Part shown: positions 27,336-35,538 of the stretch, one piece after another
How positions within the stretch are numbered: the stretch's first letter is position 1
How the letters are laid out: each line of letters opens with the position of its first letter
From: Lachnospiraceae bacterium
GTDB lineage: Bacteria > Bacillota > Clostridia > Lachnospirales > Lachnospiraceae
Length of the DNA: 64,000 nucleotides
Direction: 5' to 3'
Assembly: GCA_017472605.1 (NCBI GenBank)
Contig: JAFUPV010000048.1
Span: forward strand, 1 to 64,000
Notes under the pieces: generated by a model
Told to the model about the DNA's origin: nothing
Databases searched by the model: none
Seen by the model: only the letters and a program-made list of their open reading frames with translations
Program-made: the position numbers and the translations under genes

Positions 27336-30234
27336 CTTCGCTCTCCCCCTCACTGACAGCAAGACCAAACTCAATGCGCTTGTTTTCGATCTCATTGTTG
27401 ATCGTCTTTACATAGTCCTGCAGAGTTTCTCTTGCGTCTTCATTATTATTGTAAACGGTGTAGAATGCATTCGTGATATGGCGCTCCGTGAAATAGCCGC
27501 CCGGAATCTCCGGGATCGCTTTTACCCATTCCATCTGAGCGATCAGCTGCTTATAGTCGGTATTGGACCAGGGCAGGTTGGAAAGTGCCTCGATGTTTGC
27601 GGTTGCCACACGGCCGGAAACGCCCAGTACATTCTCGATCTCATTTCCATAGTTTGTCTGAGTTTCCGCACTCATCCACCACTTCAGGAATTCCCATCCC
27701 TCTTCCTTCCTGTCGCTGGTTGCCATGATGATGCTTGCAGTCTCCCATGCGGACACGGAATGATCAATCTCGCCGTTTTCATCCACATAGCCCGGAACTA
27801 CTGTGAAGCCCCACTGGCCTCTGATATCCGGCGCAAATACGGACAGATAGTTGTAGTTGGTGTAGTCGCCGATTGCAAGCGGCATCTCACCGGAACGGAA
27901 CCGGTTTGCGAAATCGAAGCTTACCGGCATCCGGTAGTTCACATAGTTTCCTGACCACTGCTTAAATGCCGCGATGGCATTTTCCGTATCCAGTCCGCTT
28001 GCCGTACCTTCTTCATTATAATAAGTACCGCCGTGCTGATACAGGAACATGGCGTAAGTCGTGTAATCCGGGAAGATACCAACGTTCATGTTGCTCTTCT
28101 GGATCACGGCAAGACACTCATAGAACTCATCCCAGGTTGTCGGAACAGTCAGTCCCAGATCCTTCAGGATATCCGCACGGTAGAACATCACATGGAAGGA
28201 CATGGTCTGCGGAAGTGCATAGACGCCGTCTCCGAGTGTGAACTGAACCATTGCCTCGTCATGGAACCAGGTTGTCACTTCCTCATAGTCCTCAAACTGG
28301 GTCAGATCCGCAACGGCATTTCGAAGCGCGTAGTTAACCGGCTCTTTTCCGGCCACATTCAGTGCCACATCCGGACCTTCTCCCGCCAGGGTAGCCGACA
28401 GCAGAACATCCTTGTTTACCAGCTTGACATTAACCGGGATTTCTGTCTCCGGAATGAAATAGTTATCAACCAGATCCTTCAGCACCGTCGCCTGATCGCG
28501 GCCCGATCCGGACTGGGAGTTTACGGTGGAGGCATCTGCCAGAAGCCAGACTTCCAGTGCTTCGCCTTCGTAGACATCACCGATGCTGTCATAGTCTTCC
28601 ACAAAGCTTGCACCGAACTGCTTTACCTCATGGAGCACGGTATCCATGAAGCCTGCAGTTGCATCCGGCAGCTTCTGATCCGGCTCTCCGATCAGGAAAT
28701 AGTCGATCTCAAGAGGCTGTTCCGTCATGCTCTGACGCCAGGAGCTGAGTGAAATAATGTTATCCTTAAACGCAGACCATTGTTTTGCAATGGATTTGTG
28801 CTTTTCTGTCATGGTTTCCAGCTGATTGATCAGGTTGTCAATTACTGCAGACTGACTTCCCTTGGAACCTCTGGAATAGGCGTCCACTTTTTCCTGGATC
28901 AGCTTCATCTGCTCATACTGCTCTGCCAGGATTGTAAGAGACTGAGGCGTTTTGATGTCCAGCTGATAATCACGGTAGGTATCCGGTGAGCTTCCGATCA
29001 CCATCAGAAGCTGACGGTACGCACGGTTCAGCTCGGTAATACAGGAATCGGTCAGACGCAGAATTTCTGCCATTTCATCACCAAGAGTGACCTTCATGGT
29101 CAGCGTGTGGGCTCCTTCCTCCAGATAGAACTGGTAGGACTGTTCCTCATCTCCCAGCGTTGCGATCTGCCAGTCATTTTCATAGTAGAATTTCAGATCG
29201 CCGGCTTCCTCAAACGGCACATCACCGTCAATCTGCAGTTCACGGACAACTGTGACACCGGCATTGATATTCTGGCGGTACTTAAATGCCAGCTCATACA
29301 TGCCATCCTGCGGAACTTCGATTTCCCAGGTAAGCCACTGACCAACCAGCTTCCAGTTGGAACCGCCAATGACATTCAGTCTTGTCTTTGACGCATGGTA
29401 CGGCTCCGTCAGCGGAGAGGTGCGGTCTGAAATCGGATACAGCGTGGAATCCGACTTATAGGCAGCGTCTTCGCCCTGGTATTTGATGGAACCATCGGCA
29501 AGCTCTGCCGGCTCATGACCCTGAGACTGATGGTAAGCAAGATACTCCTCATAGGTCATCTGCGCTTCTTCCTGCTTCAGCGTGATGGTTCCGATGACCA
29601 TCGGCTCCTTGGTGGAATTCAGCGTGATCGTGTTTGTTCCCTCTTCAAAATAGAAGGAGAAGGCAGTGGTATAGTAGCCGTCGCTGTCCTCGAACCAGGA
29701 CTCCATCCAGACAGGTGCCTCCTGCTGTTTCGGTCTTACATCATTCTCCCGCGCATCCTGTGCGATTTCCTCGGCATCTTCCCAGCGTCTGGAAAATTTC
29801 AGATACTGAGCAGCCGAAAACGGGATTTCTCCATTAATATAGAACTCACGCTCGATGGAATTGTTTTTTCCATCGGTCGGATAGTACATCAGCTCGATGT
29901 TGTAGAGACCGGCTTCTTCCACGTCCACCTCATAGGTTACGCTTCCCTCTTCCAGGGTCAGGACAGCATCATGGCCAAGATCCATGTAATCCTCCAGGAT
30001 CTCAAATCCCTCATCCGCCTGGACAAAGCTGCCGCCTTCCACAACGATTTCCTCATCTGGATGGACCGCATCGCCATATTGCTCCAGATAGGTTTCGTAG
30101 TCTACTGTGTCATGAATAATTGACAACGGATCAAAGGTCTCTTCCTCTGCCAGGCCGACGGATGACACTGCCATGGAAACTGCTGCCGCAAGCAGAAGGC
30201 CGCCGGTCATTTTTCTGATACATCTTCGTTTCAT
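27328..30234 (-). CDS. Giant solute-binding protein with two N-terminal beta-sandwich modules
   Basis: A 968-aa secreted protein, about twice the usual length. The signal peptide ends near GLAEEE with no lipobox. Residues about 60-225 and 260-390 look like two related beta-sandwich carbohydrate-binding modules; both contain a G(E/D)(I/V)PF..A..LKF motif followed by a tryptophan. A helical linker (about 390-520) follows. The type 1 sugar-binding fold lies at about 580-955 (EALEVWLLADAS, VPTTWDEFYECLAVIQKS, WEFLKWWMSAETQTNYG). The N-terminal modules may hold polymer chains while the C-terminal lobes deliver the ligand to the permeases just downstream; that is inference. Confidence 0.88.
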   Translation of the reverse strand: MKRRCIRKMTGGLLLAAAVSMAVSSVGLAEEETFDPLSIIHDTVDYETYLEQYGDAVHPDEEIVVEGGSFVQADEGFEILEDYMDLGHDAVLTLEEGSVTYEVDVEEAGLYNIELMYYPTDGKNNSIEREFYINGEIPFSAAQYLKFSRRWEDAEEIAQDARENDVRPKQQEAPVWMESWFEDSDGYYTTAFSFYFEEGTNTITLNSTKEPMVIGTITLKQEEAQMTYEEYLAYHQSQGHEPAELADGSIKYQGEDAAYKSDSTLYPISDRTSPLTEPYHASKTRLNVIGGSNWKLVGQWLTWEIEVPQDGMYELAFKYRQNINAGVTVVRELQIDGDVPFEEAGDLKFYYENDWQIATLGDEEQSYQFYLEEGAHTLTMKVTLGDEMAEILRLTDSCITELNRAYRQLLMVIGSSPDTYRDYQLDIKTPQSLTILAEQYEQMKLIQEKVDAYSRGSKGSQSAVIDNLINQLETMTEKHKSIAKQWSAFKDNIISLSSWRQSMTEQPLEIDYFLIGEPDQKLPDATAGFMDTVLHEVKQFGASFVEDYDSIGDVYEGEALEVWLLADASTVNSQSGSGRDQATVLKDLVDNYFIPETEIPVNVKLVNKDVLLSATLAGEGPDVALNVAGKEPVNYALRNAVADLTQFEDYEEVTTWFHDEAMVQFTLGDGVYALPQTMSFHVMFYRADILKDLGLTVPTTWDEFYECLAVIQKSNMNVGIFPDYTTYAMFLYQHGGTYYNEEGTASGLDTENAIAAFKQWSGNYVNYRMPVSFDFANRFRSGEMPLAIGDYTNYNYLSVFAPDIRGQWGFTVVPGYVDENGEIDHSVSAWETASIIMATSDRKEEGWEFLKWWMSAETQTNYGNEIENVLGVSGRVATANIEALSNLPWSNTDYKQLIAQMEWVKAIPEIPGGYFTERHITNAFYTVYNNNEDARETLQDYVKTINNEIENKRIEFGLAVSEGESEGE

Positions 30235-30273
30235 TATGGTTCCCCCATGTCTATAGGATCCGGTTTTGTTTGT

Positions 30274-30297
30274 CCTGCCGGATCGATCCGGTCCAGG
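30274..30297 (-). other. Hairpin between GH43 and first binding-protein genes
   Basis: CCTG-CCGGATC/GATCCGG-CAGG type pairing (a perfect CCGGATCGATCCGG core) sits in the 108-bp gap. Similar hairpins lie around the second binding-protein gene. Confidence 0.5.
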
Positions 30298-30342
30298 CGA
30301 ATCTGCCGCTGCACGTTCGCCCGGATTTCCCTCGTTTCTCTG

Positions 30343-32289
30343 TTACGGAAGCTTCCACTCGTCCACATAGGTAATGCTCATGGTTCCATCCTCCGCAAAA
30401 TCAAGCGGAAGCCAGATGTATCTGGAATTGGTCAGATCATCCGCATTCCAGCGGTCACCCATGTAGATGTAGGTTTCCGTTTCTTCGTCTGCCAGGAACA
30501 GGCATGTGCTCTGGGAACGACAGGAGGTTCCATCGGTATCGTTCGTAAAGGGATCTCCCATTTCCTTCCACTCGCCAAGCAGTTCCTCTGCCATGTAGTA
30601 GCGGGACGGATTCGGTGACCATCCGGTACAGCCGCTGGTGATCAGGTAGTAGGTTCCGTCCTTCTTCAGAAGTGCCGGCGCTTCTCTCTGCGCACCCGGG
30701 AAGAGACGGATGTAGTCTTCTCCGTAGACAGCCTCTGCCGGATCGGTTGCCAGGTATGTGTATTCCTCATTCAGTTTGGAAATGTAGAGGGTCAGGTTTT
30801 CTTCGCTGGAGTAGATGATGTAGGCAGTTCCATCATCGTCTACAAACAGATTCATGTCTCTTGCCATTCCCTTCGACTGGGGATACATGTCTTCCTGATC
30901 CTCCGGGCAGGTGTTGAGACGATAGCGGTCGATGAATCGGAACGGTCCGTACGGGGATTCGCTGACTGCCACACCGGCAGAAGCCGCCGCATAGTTGGAA
31001 TTGTTTCCTTCAGTCGGTCCGTCTGCATGGAACCAGATTACATACATTCCGGTCTTCTCGTTGTAGATCATCTTCGGACGCTCGATCACAGATGTGGTGT
31101 CGTTGATGCACATGTAAACGTTATCCAGCTGTTCTTTGGAGTAATCTCCATAGAGCCCGGTGAAGTATTCTTCCGTCTTCAGCTGTTCTCTGCTGTTTAC
31201 ATTTCTCATGACAACCCCTTCAAATTCCCAGTTGTACAGGTCATCCGAGCTGTAGGCGCAGATTCCGCCGCGGTAGCCAAGGGTCTTGTCTTCTCCGACC
31301 CACCACCATTTTTCCACCGGCTCTCCTGTCTCCTTATCCGGAACAGTCAGTTTCTGAACATGGCCTCCATGGGCCTGGATCAGACGATTCTCGGTATCAG
31401 TCCAGACTGTTCCCGGTTTAAAGCTGCTGTAAACATTTCTCTCTTCCATTGCGTTGTAAGCCTCCTGTAATGTCTGATATGCATTTTTATATAATTCCTT
31501 CGCCTCTGCCTCCGATTTCTGGAGCGCCAGGACGATTGCTGCCGCTGCATCCTCTCTCGCCTGTGTCAGCACCGTCAGGCTGGCTGTGGTGTAGATGTCT
31601 GCGGCATCTGCTCCCGGTTCTGTCTGTTCCAGAAGACATTCCACCAGTTCCTGATCATAGTCCGGCTGTGCTTTGACGATGATGTAGCTGAGGATCGGAT
31701 TCTGCATCGCATCCTTATTGCGGTTTGTGTTGCAGATTTTCAGATCCAGCGTTCCGTCTGTCACCGTCTGTTCGAAGGTAAACTCCTTCTGTTTATATTT
31801 CAGGATTTTCTCCGCACTTACCACCTGGATGTCTTCGGAGAAAATGTCGATTTTCTTTACGTTAAACGGATTATAGAAACCGCAGGTCACTTCATAGCCG
31901 CCCTCGGGAAGCTCGAAGTGGTAATAGAAGCCGGTCTCTTCGGCGTTATATTCAACGGTATCGTCAATCTCCCATTTCCAGGCAGTCAACCCCTCACCCA
32001 GATCATCCGCCACTGCTTTGATGTCCATTCGTGCCTCGTATCCCCACCGGTATCCGGTCACCGCATCCGCCGCAAGCTCCTGATCCCATGCCGACTGCAT
32101 CAAACCAAGCTCTCCCAAATCTGCCGGAAGTTCTTCTCCAGCTCCGCAGTTCACCTGGTACAGCAGATACTCGTGCGCTACCAGCTCTGACTCAGTAAAC
32201 CAGTTTTCCGCCTCCTGTGCCGTTACGGATCCGGCAGACAATGCCATTCCGATCAGAGCGCACGAAGCGGCTAACCATCCTTTTCTCAT
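30343..32289 (-). CDS. Secreted GH43 family enzyme, exo-beta-1,3-galactanase-like
   Basis: A 648-aa protein with a signal peptide ending near SVTAQEA. Residues about 30-300 are non-catalytic, with a beta-sandwich region and helical segments. The catalytic five-blade propeller starts near 315 with TVWTDTENRLIQAHGG, then WWWVGEDKTLGYRG and YSSDDLYNWEFEGVV, and ends with YIWLPLDF. The IQAHGG opening is the one I associate with the GH43 group of exo-beta-1,3-galactanases, which lack the usual base aspartate at this site. It is the first gene of the operon, directly behind a consensus promoter with LacI-type operators. With GH35 at the other end it suggests arabinogalactan-type side chains as substrate. 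Confidence 0.85.
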   Translation of the reverse strand: MRKGWLAASCALIGMALSAGSVTAQEAENWFTESELVAHEYLLYQVNCGAGEELPADLGELGLMQSAWDQELAADAVTGYRWGYEARMDIKAVADDLGEGLTAWKWEIDDTVEYNAEETGFYYHFELPEGGYEVTCGFYNPFNVKKIDIFSEDIQVVSAEKILKYKQKEFTFEQTVTDGTLDLKICNTNRNKDAMQNPILSYIIVKAQPDYDQELVECLLEQTEPGADAADIYTTASLTVLTQAREDAAAAIVLALQKSEAEAKELYKNAYQTLQEAYNAMEERNVYSSFKPGTVWTDTENRLIQAHGGHVQKLTVPDKETGEPVEKWWWVGEDKTLGYRGGICAYSSDDLYNWEFEGVVMRNVNSREQLKTEEYFTGLYGDYSKEQLDNVYMCINDTTSVIERPKMIYNEKTGMYVIWFHADGPTEGNNSNYAAASAGVAVSESPYGPFRFIDRYRLNTCPEDQEDMYPQSKGMARDMNLFVDDDGTAYIIYSSEENLTLYISKLNEEYTYLATDPAEAVYGEDYIRLFPGAQREAPALLKKDGTYYLITSGCTGWSPNPSRYYMAEELLGEWKEMGDPFTNDTDGTSCRSQSTCLFLADEETETYIYMGDRWNADDLTNSRYIWLPLDFAEDGTMSITYVDEWKLP

Positions 32290-32355
32290 TTCTACTCCCC
32301 TTTCCTGATTTCATGCCGTCCATCCAACAATCCGACTTCCGGCTGAAACTATTTA

Positions 32356-32369
32356 TGAAACCGCTTTCA
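32356..32369. promoter_or_regulatory. Operator-like site 1 (perfect cre/LacI-family consensus)
   Basis: TGAAACCGCTTTCA fits the consensus TGWAANCGNTNWCA at every position. It lies about 70 bp before the GH43 start, in the transcribed leader. Either CcpA or the neighbouring LacI-type protein could bind. Confidence 0.75.
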
Positions 32370-32425
32370 TTTCCCTGCAAAAAAAATTCGGTCTATATAT
32401 TTTCGCAGTCAACCGACCGATTTCA

Positions 32426-32438
32426 TGAAAGCCTTTCA
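32426..32438. promoter_or_regulatory. Operator-like site 2
   Basis: TGAAAGCCTTTCA has the same TGAAA/TTTCA arms with a centre one base shorter. It lies downstream of the GH43 promoter. Confidence 0.5.
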
Positions 32439-32462
32439 CACCGGGATTTCTTTCTGCATGCA

Positions 32463-32476
32463 TGAAACCCCTTTCT
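32463..32476. promoter_or_regulatory. Operator-like site 3 at the transcription start
   Basis: TGAAACCCCTTTCT begins 7 bp beyond the -10 box and would cover the transcription start of the GH43 operon, a good place for repression. Confidence 0.6.
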
Positions 32477-32483
32477 TTTTAAC

Positions 32484-32512
32484 ATTATAGAGGGCTTGGT
32501 CATTTTTGTCAA
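32484..32512 (-). promoter_or_regulatory. Consensus promoter of the galactan-type operon
   Basis: TTGACA (32512-32507), exactly 17 bp, and TATAAT (32489-32484): both hexamers are perfect. The leader to the GH43 ATG is about 190 nt. Such a strong promoter would need repression when sugar is absent, which fits the nearby operators. Confidence 0.92.
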
Positions 32513-32637
32513 TACTTTCCTGACTTAATCTTTGCTCTTTTGTCATTTCTATCGCACCACCTCCCCTCCTCTTGTATTTCTTGCACAATTTTCTCCCATT
32601 TTCTCCCCTTCTTTTTGTAATCGAATCGTTTCGTTTT

Positions 32638-32651
32638 TGAAACCCCTTTCA
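32638..32651. promoter_or_regulatory. Operator-like site 4, upstream
   Basis: TGAAACCCCTTTCA has perfect arms and one mismatch to the cre consensus. It lies about 125 bp upstream of the -35 box and could support looping with site 3 or site 1. Confidence 0.6.
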
Positions 32652-32744
32652 TTTCTCTCTTTCTGATCGAAAAATAATATCCGCAATGCAGCAGTGGAAA
32701 TTGTGCTGAATGAATTGATTCGCGACAAAATACACAAACCGGGG

Positions 32745-32984
32745 CTATCCCCTTTGTGGGGGCAGTCCCGGTTTGTTTTGATTAAAATTTAAAGAATGAT
32801 CCATTTTCCTTTTTTGGTGGAGCCTTCTCTTTGGATCACGTTCTTCTCCTTCATTTCTTCCTTCATCTGAAATTAAAAAATCAGGATGAATCAGAAATGT
32901 AGTCAGAAAATATGTCCGTTCCTCATCCGTCTCAAAGATCGGCATGGGTGAGCCGTTGGCTTTCAATGCCCGGATGCTTAACAA
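32745..32984 (-). pseudogene. C-terminal remnant of an AlbA_2/divergent-AAA (RecG-like) ATP-binding protein
   Basis: Directly behind the LacI stop is an open stretch with no proper start. It contains ALKANGSPMPIFETDEERTY followed by FLTTFLIHPDF. I recognise this as the end of the Schlafen-AlbA_2/AAA_4 type proteins, whose C-terminal part reads NGSPxPxFETDxxRTYFL. The rest of the gene is missing and the following sequence is basic low-complexity. It looks like a decayed fragment. The match is from memory and short. Confidence 0.55.
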
Positions 32985-34049
32985 TTATTCTTCGAAATCC
33001 TCTGTACGTGATTCCTCCTGCGCCAGCGGTCTGCAGGAATTTCTCACCGTCATCCGCACCGGCACAATCTGAACCGGTTCCATTTCTTCTCCGTCACCTG
33101 CTCTGACAGCGGTCTCCATGAGCATCCTGGCAAACTCGGCATAGTCGCAGCCAACGGAAGTCAGTCTCGGTGTTACCACCTCAGCCAGATATGTATCGTC
33201 GAAGGAGATCACCGACAGATCTTCCGGCACACTAAGTCCTTTTTCACTTGCCATCTGAATGATTCCGGACGCAGTAAAATCATTGATTGCAATGACTGCT
33301 GTCGGCATGTCTTCCTCCCGCTCAAGCAGACGTTTCATGCATTCATAGCCGCTTTCATTGGTATAGTCCGTTTCAAAGACATAGTCCTCCCGGTAAGGAA
33401 TCTCATGACGCCGGAGCGCGGCGCGGTAACGAACCCGCTTTTCAAAGGTGGACTTGGTGAATTTGAAGCCGCCGATCAGCGAGATTTTCCGGTGTCCAAG
33501 GCCGATCAGATATTCCATTGCCTGATCCATGCAGTCTCCCTCATCCAGACTTACCTGCAGGGTTTCCGCACCGGTTGGCCGTCCGGTTGCGATGATCGGT
33601 GTCACAGCCGCCATCTGGTTGAGCATTTCCACATATTCTTCGTCCGCCGATTCATGATCGACTTTTCCTCCGACGATCAGGATGGCATCCACATGCTGCT
33701 CATAAAGCTTCATCAGCTGCCGTTTTTCCAGCTCATAATCGCTGAGGGAGCAAAGGACAAGAAGCATGTACCCCAGCCGGTTTGCCTCTCTCTCGCAGGC
33801 AGAGGCCACAGTCGCGTAAAAGGGATTGGAGATGTCCGTGATCATCAGGCCGATGGTATGGGTCTTCGCCGTGCTCAGTCCCTGTGCCAGCGCATTGGGC
33901 GTGTATTTATATTTTCGAATTACCTCTTCGACACGTTCTCTTTTCTCCGCGCTGACTCGGGCGCTGTTTGTCATCACACGGGACACGGTTGCCGGAGAAA
34001 CACCGGCTTCTTTTGCAATTGTATAGATATTCGCTCGTTCTTTCGCCAT
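32985..34049 (-). CDS. LacI family transcriptional regulator
   Basis: A 354-aa repressor. The N-terminal HTH is ANIYTIAKEAGVSPATVSRVM with the hinge PNALAQGL. The periplasmic-binding-type core begins TIGLMITDISNPFYATV and includes TAVIAINDFTASGIIQMA and the typical SVISFDDT. ATG 34049 follows GGGAGG; the upstream start adds five unneeded residues. It is transcribed from its own promoter toward the GH43 operon. Proximity and the LacI-type operators at the operon promoter make it the likely local regulator; the inducer is unknown. Confidence 0.95.
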   Translation of the reverse strand: MAKERANIYTIAKEAGVSPATVSRVMTNSARVSAEKRERVEEVIRKYKYTPNALAQGLSTAKTHTIGLMITDISNPFYATVASACEREANRLGYMLLVLCSLSDYELEKRQLMKLYEQHVDAILIVGGKVDHESADEEYVEMLNQMAAVTPIIATGRPTGAETLQVSLDEGDCMDQAMEYLIGLGHRKISLIGGFKFTKSTFEKRVRYRAALRRHEIPYREDYVFETDYTNESGYECMKRLLEREEDMPTAVIAINDFTASGIIQMASEKGLSVPEDLSVISFDDTYLAEVVTPRLTSVGCDYAEFARMLMETAVRAGDGEEMEPVQIVPVRMTVRNSCRPLAQEESRTEDFEE

Positions 34050-34083
34050 CGTTTCCTCCCGCATTTTTCATTCAACTTTTCTT

Positions 34084-34112
34084 AGTATAATCAAATCTTC
34101 CACAGCCGTCAA
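34084..34112 (-). promoter_or_regulatory. Promoter of the LacI-type gene
   Basis: TTGACG (34112-34107), a 17-bp spacer and TATACT (34089-34084) lie 35 bp before the ATG at 34049. Confidence 0.85.
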
Positions 34113-34171
34113 TGGTAGTTTCTTTCCATTTTTTGTACTTATTTTATATCATGTGTCAAATCGTTTCCACC

Positions 34172-35419
34172 TTACAGCAGGAACTTTGCCATCTCTTTCA
34201 GCGCTTCTGTCTGCATCTCTTCTCTGATCCAGCAGTTTTCCACAAGTGAAGCCACATTTTCCGGACAGTATTCAATTTCCTTGGAATAGCAGCGGATCAC
34301 ATCATTGCGGTCCTTTTCGCTCCGCACTCCTGTCTGCAGCCAGTTTCCGATTTCCAGAACACGGATTACGATCAGCGCGCAGACTGCAAAACGGATTTTC
34401 GATACCGCATCCATGTCATAGACCACTTCCAGAAAATAGCGGTTCAGGAAATAGACAAGAAGATGCTCATACTCCCAGGAAGTCTGCGAAACAGTATCCG
34501 AAAACCGCTCTGCCGAATCCAGGATTTCTCCCAGCCGCTCCTTTACTCCGCGCAGCCAGTCCGGCCACTGCCCGGTCAGTGCCTCCAGTCCCAGATAAAA
34601 GGTCAGAAGACTGTCGATGTCTGCCAAAACTTCAGCCCTCTGTTCCTTCGCTTCTCCATCCGAAACCGGGGCATCAAAAACCAGTGAGCCAGAAGTGCAA
34701 AACTGCTTCCATTCTCCCTTACTGATCCGTTCCAGTGCTTCCGAATCATCCAGATCAAGGGCATCCTGCAGGCAGTCTCCAAAAGCCAGGCAGTCTTCAA
34801 TCCGATCCGCGAACGCCTTTTTCCGGTTCTGTGCCAGTCCAAACAGCACCTCCCTGGCACCCGCCAGGAGCGCAACAAACTGTTCTTCCTCCCCGTTTTC
34901 CAGGTCCCAGGCACCATCTGTCTGCGGGGCATTTTCTGCTCCCCGTTCACCGTCCGCCGCCGGGCTGCTTCCTGCTTCCCTTTCACCGTCCGTCTCCGGG
35001 CTGCTTCCTGCTCCCTCCACTACAAACCGGGCCGGGCTGTCACTTGCAAACATCAGGCGCTGGGCCTCCTCACAGCACATGCCCAGGCCGACCTCTGTGT
35101 CCGTTCCGTACCAGTTGTAGAACCGCGGATGTTCCCGGCAGATGTCGCAGATCTGCTCTTCTCCCGCTTCGATGATGATGTCGCACAGGCCGTTGGGATT
35201 CAAAAACGGACAGCGCCCGTTTTTCAGTCCGAAATAGCTTTCTTCCTCTGTCACCGTCAGATGGCGGCGAATCCGCTCTCCCAGCTCCCCCTGCAGCTTC
35301 TGGTATCTGCCGCTTGTTTCCTCGTCTACTTCGATCTCCCATCCGGCACAGCAGGTATCGCTGCAGGCAGAGCCGATGCAGTGAAACTGATCAAAATAAT
35401 CCGGTTTCCGTAATTTCAT
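34172..35419 (-). CDS. FliB-like lysine-N-methylase with internal 12-residue repeats
   Basis: A 415-aa protein of the flagellin lysine-N-methylase (FliB) family. The N-terminal cysteine pattern is clear: FHCIGSACSDTCCAGWEIEV, then GRCPFLNPNGLCDI, ICDICREHPRFYNWYG and GLGMCCEEAQRLM. These cysteines probably bind a metal cluster. FliB methylates flagellin lysines in Salmonella, but clostridial relatives often lie away from flagellar genes, as here. A low-complexity insert near residues 135-170 is built from three 12-residue repeats (GSSPETDGEREA type; period 36 bp at 34914-35021). It has a GGAAAGGA site and follows the FGGY kinase terminator. Confidence 0.85.
   Translation of the reverse strand: MKLRKPDYFDQFHCIGSACSDTCCAGWEIEVDEETSGRYQKLQGELGERIRRHLTVTEEESYFGLKNGRCPFLNPNGLCDIIIEAGEEQICDICREHPRFYNWYGTDTEVGLGMCCEEAQRLMFASDSPARFVVEGAGSSPETDGEREAGSSPAADGERGAENAPQTDGAWDLENGEEEQFVALLAGAREVLFGLAQNRKKAFADRIEDCLAFGDCLQDALDLDDSEALERISKGEWKQFCTSGSLVFDAPVSDGEAKEQRAEVLADIDSLLTFYLGLEALTGQWPDWLRGVKERLGEILDSAERFSDTVSQTSWEYEHLLVYFLNRYFLEVVYDMDAVSKIRFAVCALIVIRVLEIGNWLQTGVRSEKDRNDVIRCYSKEIEYCPENVASLVENCWIREEMQTEALKEMAKFLL
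34914..35021 (-). repeat. Three 36-bp repeats inside the FliB-like gene
   Basis: The TTCACCGTCCG block recurs with a 36-bp period (34946, 34982). The translation gives three 12-residue units: GSSPETDGEREA, GSSPAADGERGA and ENAPQTDGAWDL. Copy number may vary between strains without a frameshift. Confidence 0.75.
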
Positions 35420-35499
35420 GTCAATATCCTTTCCAATCCGACCAGCCGGATTCTCTTCCTGTGTACAAACGATTCAAAAGCAATACAGAAACCACCCGG

Positions 35500-35532
35500 A
35501 TTAAAAAGCGGGAAACTGCCGTCTCCCGCTTT
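35500..35532 (-). terminator. Terminator of the FGGY kinase gene
   Basis: GCGGGA pairs with TCCCGC and is flanked by AAAA before and TTTTT after on the minus strand. It starts 7 bp beyond the kinase stop and separates it from the FliB-like gene. Confidence 0.88.
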
Positions 35533-35538
35533 TCTTCA

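Larger units (their letters stand above)
32290..32984. other. 695-bp regulatory region with a gene remnant
   Basis: From the GH43 start outward the gap holds a cre-like operator, two further operator-like sites, a perfect-consensus promoter, a fourth operator-like site, an imperfect GC-rich hairpin at 32736-32778, and a decayed coding remnant behind the LacI stop. I see no intact gene in it. Confidence 0.75.

Noticed and set aside
30250..30266. CTATAGG...GGTTTT similarity to the response-regulator repeats
   Set aside because: Only a loose single match with different spacing, not paired and not next to a promoter.
32549..32737. 62-codon minus-strand open frame in the GH43 regulatory region
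   Set aside because: No family resemblance, lies over operator site 4, low-complexity; treated as non-coding.
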